A DNA stretch of 64,000 nucleotides from Sarcocystis neurona (Eukaryota; Apicomplexa; Conoidasida; Eucoccidiorida; Sarcocystidae), in NCBI GenBank assembly GCA_000727475.1, contig KL647302.1:871449-935448 (forward strand). Direction: 5' to 3'. Both the position numbers and the translations under genes were made by a program. Under the pieces are notes generated by a model. The model did no database searches. It saw nothing but the letters and a program-made list of their open reading frames with translations, and was not told the origin of the DNA. Below are positions 59,551 through 64,000 of the stretch, piece after piece (the stretch's first letter is position 1; the number at the start of each line of letters is the position of its first letter).

Positions 59551-62500
59551 CTTCCGCAAGAGCGCTGTCCCTCTCAAAGTCACTGACAAAACTACATATA
59601 TATATATAGAGAGAGAGAGTTTTGTATATATATATACATATATATATATGTGTATTTATGTATATACATGTACATATATATATAAATGCGTACGGTGTTT
59701 GGAAGACGGGCATCTGTAGACGTTGAAGAGGCAGGAGTAGGGATTTCTGTTCGTACTTACACTTGTATGAAGTGCGGCTACATTTCTGCACGAGCGCTTA
59801 CGCACTTCCTGGACCACACGCATGTACATGCATGTGTGTACATGTACATCAGGGAGGAAGACATAGCGCAGAGGGAGAGTGAGAGAGGGAAGAAGTGCTG
59901 CACGACTTTTAGGGAGATGCAGTACGAATTTACAGTGTTTCTCTATTTCTTTAAATTCTGGAGAAGACGAAGGACGCATGCGCTCCCATCCGAGGTCTGC
60001 AAGTTTCCGCGCTCCTCGTCCCAAGATGCCCTGCAGCTCCTCCTCCGCCGCCCGCAAGTAGTCCAGGCACCCCTGCAGCAGTAGCAGCAGAAATACGAGC
60101 AGTGCCGCGTGAACGCAGCGAGCTACGAGACAAACAGAAACAGCAGCAGCAGTAGTAAAGAAGAAGCCGCAGCAGCAACTACAGCACACGCAGAAGCGGC
60201 ACGAAAAACTAGCAGCAGCAGCAACAGAAAAGGAAGCCGCAGCAGCAGCATGCGATTCATTACCGGCAGCGAGCCAGCAGCGAGCAGCCGCAGCAGCACA
60301 CGAGATCAGCAACGTCCACACGCTCAACAGCGGCAGCGGTCCGTGCTACACAGAGGAATGTAGCAGCTCGACAATAGCAGCACATGATGTAGTAAGACCT
60401 GGAACACTTCGTGAGGCAGACGCATGAGGAAGCGAGCAACAAGAGCAGTAAAAGCGGCGACGCGGGAAAGTAGGGATGCCACGAACATCGCAGGAGATGG
60501 ACAGGGAGCAGCAGCAGCAGCCAACGAAGCAGCAGCGGCACAGCAGTCACCGAAGAAGCAGTCGCAGCAGTCACCGCCGCAGCAGCAGCATCAGCAATCA
60601 CCGAAGTAGCAGCAGCAGTCATCGAAGCAGCAGCAGCAGTCATCGAAGCAGCAGCAGCAGTCACCGAAGCAGCAGCAGCAGTCACCGAAGCAGCAGCAGC
60701 GCCCCGAAGAAGACGTTTATGCTGACTACGTCCAACGAAGAGCCGCAGACGCAACAGCAGCCTTGGACAGATGGCCACTTAGGAGCAGCAAGAGCAGCAG
60801 CTGCGACTCAAGCAGACGTTGACGCTGGGCAGGAGCGCCACTGCGTGAAGAGACGCATAAAGCGAGACGCCTAAGTCTCCCCGAAGAGGCAGGCGCCGGA
60901 GCAGAAGAGTCCCTCCGAAATATTCATATATAATGTATTATATACATATGTGTGCACATATATACGTTTGACAAGAGGAGCAGCAACTCGGCTGCAGTAA
61001 CAACGGCAGGAGTGCCAGCAGCCGCAGTAACAGCAGCACGTGCAACAGTCGAGCAGCAGAGGAACGGCAGTCGCCACACACGTGTGAGAAGAAGGGCAGC
61101 AAGTGCTGCAGCGAGAGAGGCCGGAAGAGCAGCACCCACACACAGGGGCGGCGCAGCAAAGGGCCGACAGAGCAAACGAAGAGAGAAGGAGACGCAGCGA
61201 AACTGCCCCGGAGGAACAGCTACATACGGAAACACATAGAGAGTAGATGTGTGGTGGTTGAGCATTCATCAAGCATTGATACACTTTGTTGGTAAACAGC
61301 AACGCCTTAAAGAGGAGACAAAACGGGAGAAGAGAAGTCGTCCTGCAAGGAAGAAGAAAACGAGCAGCAGAGCAGCGACGCCGATACGGACGAAGAAGCG
61401 ACAGACGCAGCGACACACAGAGAGACACGCACGCAGAGAACGGAGGGACGTGCCGCCAATGAGGCGGTGAAAAAGGAGGGGGACACACGGAAGCAACAAA
61501 TGAATTGGGGAAGCGATAAGGAGAAGACGAAGACGAAGAAGAAAGGGGAGAGGAAACGTACACAGACAGATATACGCACACACAAAGACACGTACGTACG
61601 TCTGGGGTGAAAAGAAAGACCCACTTCCGTAATAGAGGAAGAGCAGTAGAGACCCCTGAATACAAAGACATATATACATGTACATATATATGCACACTCG
61701 AGTACACATATATATACACACAGATAGGTATGAGTGAAAAGAAAGACCCACTTCCGTAATAGTTGCATATATGTTTGTGTATACATATATATGTATGGGT
61801 GAACAAGAAAATCCACTTTCGCAATAGGGGAGGCGCAGTAGAAAACTCTAAATATACACACATATATATATGACGCAGAATAGCAGCAACCAGCAAGATG
61901 CATATATATATACATGCATATATATATGTATGTATATACGCATATATGTATACATACGTATGGGTGAAAAGAAAGACCATGTCCGTGAATGCATATATGT
62001 ACTGATGCAGGAAGACAGGAAGATTCACTGGTGTGCCACAATCACCGGCGTGCGCAACTGTGTCAGATGCATATATATACATATATATATGTGTATACTT
62101 AGGCGAAAAGGCAATTAGAAAGACTCACACCATTATATACGAGGAAGCAGCAGCGCAGGGCGGCCGACCTGACATATCTCTCTTGCCTCCTCGTCCTCTT
62201 CTCTGTCCCTCTATGTATCTACACAGAGATATGTATACACGTATATGTATACTTGTGTTCTCCGCCCTTCCGGTGTGCATGTGTATATAAATATATGTGG
62301 GCGGGAAGACAGAGGACTAGCGAGGAGCACACTAGGGGTGTGCTGTCGTGTGGAACAGGTAAGGTGATTAGGAAAGCAGGGACCCTGCGTCCTGAGACTT
62401 GCCTTGCGCCACAGGAAGAAGTCGTAGTAGGTGAAACGACCCTCCTTTTCCATCAAAGAAAGCAGCAGGTAGCGGTAGAATCGATGAAGCATCAGCTGCT

Positions 62501-63252
62501 GCTTCTCCTCCTGCCGCTTCTCCACGTCGGTGACTCGCGCCAGCAGCTCGCTGGCCTGCCAGCCACCAGGACCCGCACACACCAGCACCTGTTCTCAGAT
62601 GAGTACAGCGGCGTGTACGTTAATACCAGGGAGGCCGCACGTAGACCTGCATCTACAGAATGTCAGTCCACACAGATATCGTTAGCCGTCTCGTATACAG
62701 ACTGCCCTCTCCATCACTTTCAGTCTCCTCTTTGTGTCTGTAGTTCACTCTCGCCGTCTCCCCCGCCACACATATACTAGTATGTGCATGTCTTATATAG
62801 AGGTACGTCGGTGTCGAGAGACAGACACGCATATAATAGACGCAAAAGAGAAGACGAGCCGTCGCCTCGACGAGGATGCGCGAGACGGATAAAGAGAGGA
62901 GCAGGCGCCTGCACACCTTGAGGTGCGCGCAGGTGAATAAGGAGGTAGAAACACAGAGAAGCTGGGATGGGGGAAGACAGCCAACCAACCAGCTATGCGT
63001 AGGCGACGTAAGGGGCTTTTCTGCGTGTCTTTCTAGGACGGAAGAAGCCGCGAGTCGACCGCAGAGCTGATGCACTTCCGCAGCAGCACGCAAGCAACCA
63101 AGAAACACCTGCCTCGCGAGAGCTGCTGCAGCAGCAGACACGTGGCCCTGCCGCCAGCAGTGGCACACGGTCGTTCTTCTGACTCTCCCCTCCCCGAGAC
63201 CCAGGAGGGCAGCTTTCACGCACAGGAGTTGCGATGCTCGAGGGTCACACAA
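59551..63252 (-). CDS. Unknown helical protein, four chained minus-strand exons (partial)
   Basis: Exons on the minus strand: about 63252-62917 (ends LFTCAHLK at AAG/GTGTGC, phase 0); 62555-62403 (exactly 51 codons: ASELLARVTDVEKRQEEKQQ, LMLHRFYRYLLLSLMEKEG, RFTYYDFFLWRK); 60072-59934 (GCLDYLRAAEEELQGILGRG, then LADLGWERMRPSSSPEFKEI, EKH, phase 1); 59582-59551 (L-TLRGTALLRK, phase 0). The second intron would use a GC donor with perfect context, AAG/GCAAGT. Content is mostly charged amphipathic helix. I do not recognise the family. The first exon's start is uncertain (two frames are open there), and downstream exons are unresolved. Confidence 0.5.
60120..60860 (+). repeat. CAG/GCA-rich low complexity with a 21-nt periodic core
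   Basis: About 740 bases of CAG, GCA and AGC triplets on the plus strand; around 60600-60700 a 21-base unit (CAGCAGCAGCAGTCAYCGAAG) repeats about four times, giving 7-residue units such as QQQQSPK in one frame. It lies in the presumed 2.3-kb intron of the minus-strand gene. Plus-strand frames stay open to about 60874 but no splice chain was found. Confidence 0.75.
61605..61995 (+). repeat. Four dispersed copies of a GGGTGAAAAGAAAGACCCAC unit
   Basis: Copies at 61605-61676, 61732-61762, 61797-61868 and 61962-61991. The shared core is GGGTGAAAAGAAAGACCCAC then TTCCGTAATAG; copies 1 and 3 continue with GAGG-GCAGTAGA-ACYC-TAAATA. Copies are separated by TATATG-type spacer of 35-95 bases and differ by substitutions and truncation. 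Confidence 0.85.
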
Positions 63253-64000
63253 ACAGCACTACGACGCCGCCTCCGTAGTCCTCTCTGCCTTCGCCGCCCC
63301 CAGGGCCGCTGAGACACGCCTGTCCCACACAAACGCACCTACCAGACAAACGCAGACGCAGATATATACGCGCGCATAGAGATACACGAGCGGGACAGAC
63401 AAGAAGACAGAGAAGGCTACAAGCACGCTATCGTCCAGTCACAGAAGGAAAACACTGCATTCCCCCTCACAAAAGATGTACGAGTACATATATATACATA
63501 CGGATCTACGCAGAGAGAGAGTAGGCGACAGAGAGACACACAGACGGGGAGACGGACACATTACCGTAGATGACAAGAAATACAGTCCCCTACACATATA
63601 CATATATATATATATATATATACACGCACATATATATATGCGGATGTACGTAGAGAGAGGGAAAGGGACAGAGCGAGAGAACAAACACATATTACCTTCC
63701 GTAGATGGATAGTAATAGATTTTCCTATTGGCATCCACAAGCGTCAAGAGAGAGGTGTGGACACGCACACAAGGGCGACTTCCCCCTGCCGCGTGTATGC
63801 CTCGATCGGCTGCGTAGAAAGAGACCTACTCACGCGTGCGCGCATCCGCAGGCAGCCGCGCATGCACAGGAATGCAGAAGACACACAGCGGTAGACGTCC
63901 TCCGCTGACACAGCAGCCCTACGAGGCAGACGGGGGTGCCTATTTTTTGCAGCCAAAAATCCGCGGGTCTCTGTGCAATGCGAACATGCGCCTTCTACAC
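63253..64000. other. Right end of window: repeats and short frames only
   Basis: Holds an AT run with TACACGCACATATATATG blocks (about 63595-63640) and AGAGAGAGGGAAAGGGA purine-rich stretches. No supported gene; an upstream exon of the minus-strand gene could lie here or beyond. Confidence 0.5.

Overview
The window looks like nuclear DNA of a coccidian apicomplexan, most likely an Eimeria-type parasite. Genes are broken into many short exons by GT-AG introns of about 0.4-1.9 kb. Coding exons carry long runs of Ala, Gln, Ser and Gly from CAG/GCA triplets, of the kind known as homopolymeric amino-acid repeats in Eimeria. Introns and spacers are full of TATATG, TGTGTA, GATA, TAC and CTG microsatellites. 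I see no bacterial operon, ribosome binding site, CRISPR array or convincing tRNA/rRNA gene. The genus is inferred from style only; Cyclospora or a related coccidian is possible. All exon models were built by hand from splice signals, reading phase and protein-family pattern.

Layout: (1) 62-28671 (+) is one very large gene for a GAF-GAF-cyclic nucleotide phosphodiesterase. Nineteen exons in consistent phase give about 2,700 residues; the catalytic half is secure and the N-terminal half less so. (2) 28672-33739 is the 3'-to-3' spacer between convergent genes and holds a perfect 102-bp inverted repeat. (3) 33740-35539 (-) encodes a COX19-like twin-CX9C protein with a large insertion and tail. 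(4) 35540-39038 is a divergent intergenic region. (5) 39039-46982 (+) is a five-exon PRELI/Ups-domain gene with a very long Gln-rich tail. (6) 46983-53662 is poorly resolved; the best candidate is a tentative SAP18-like gene at 50776-52125 (+). (7) 53663-57125 (-) is a three-exon gene of unknown function, phase-consistent. (8) 57629-63252 (-) holds further minus-strand exons; four of them chain together, including one apparent GC-AG intron.

Biology: the phosphodiesterase would end cAMP/cGMP signals and could be allosterically controlled through its GAF domains. The COX19-like and PRELI genes lie head to head, and both families act in the mitochondrial intermembrane space, in copper/cytochrome oxidase assembly and in phospholipid transfer. 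Both proteins have been greatly enlarged by low-complexity sequence. The rest is mainly repeats and introns.
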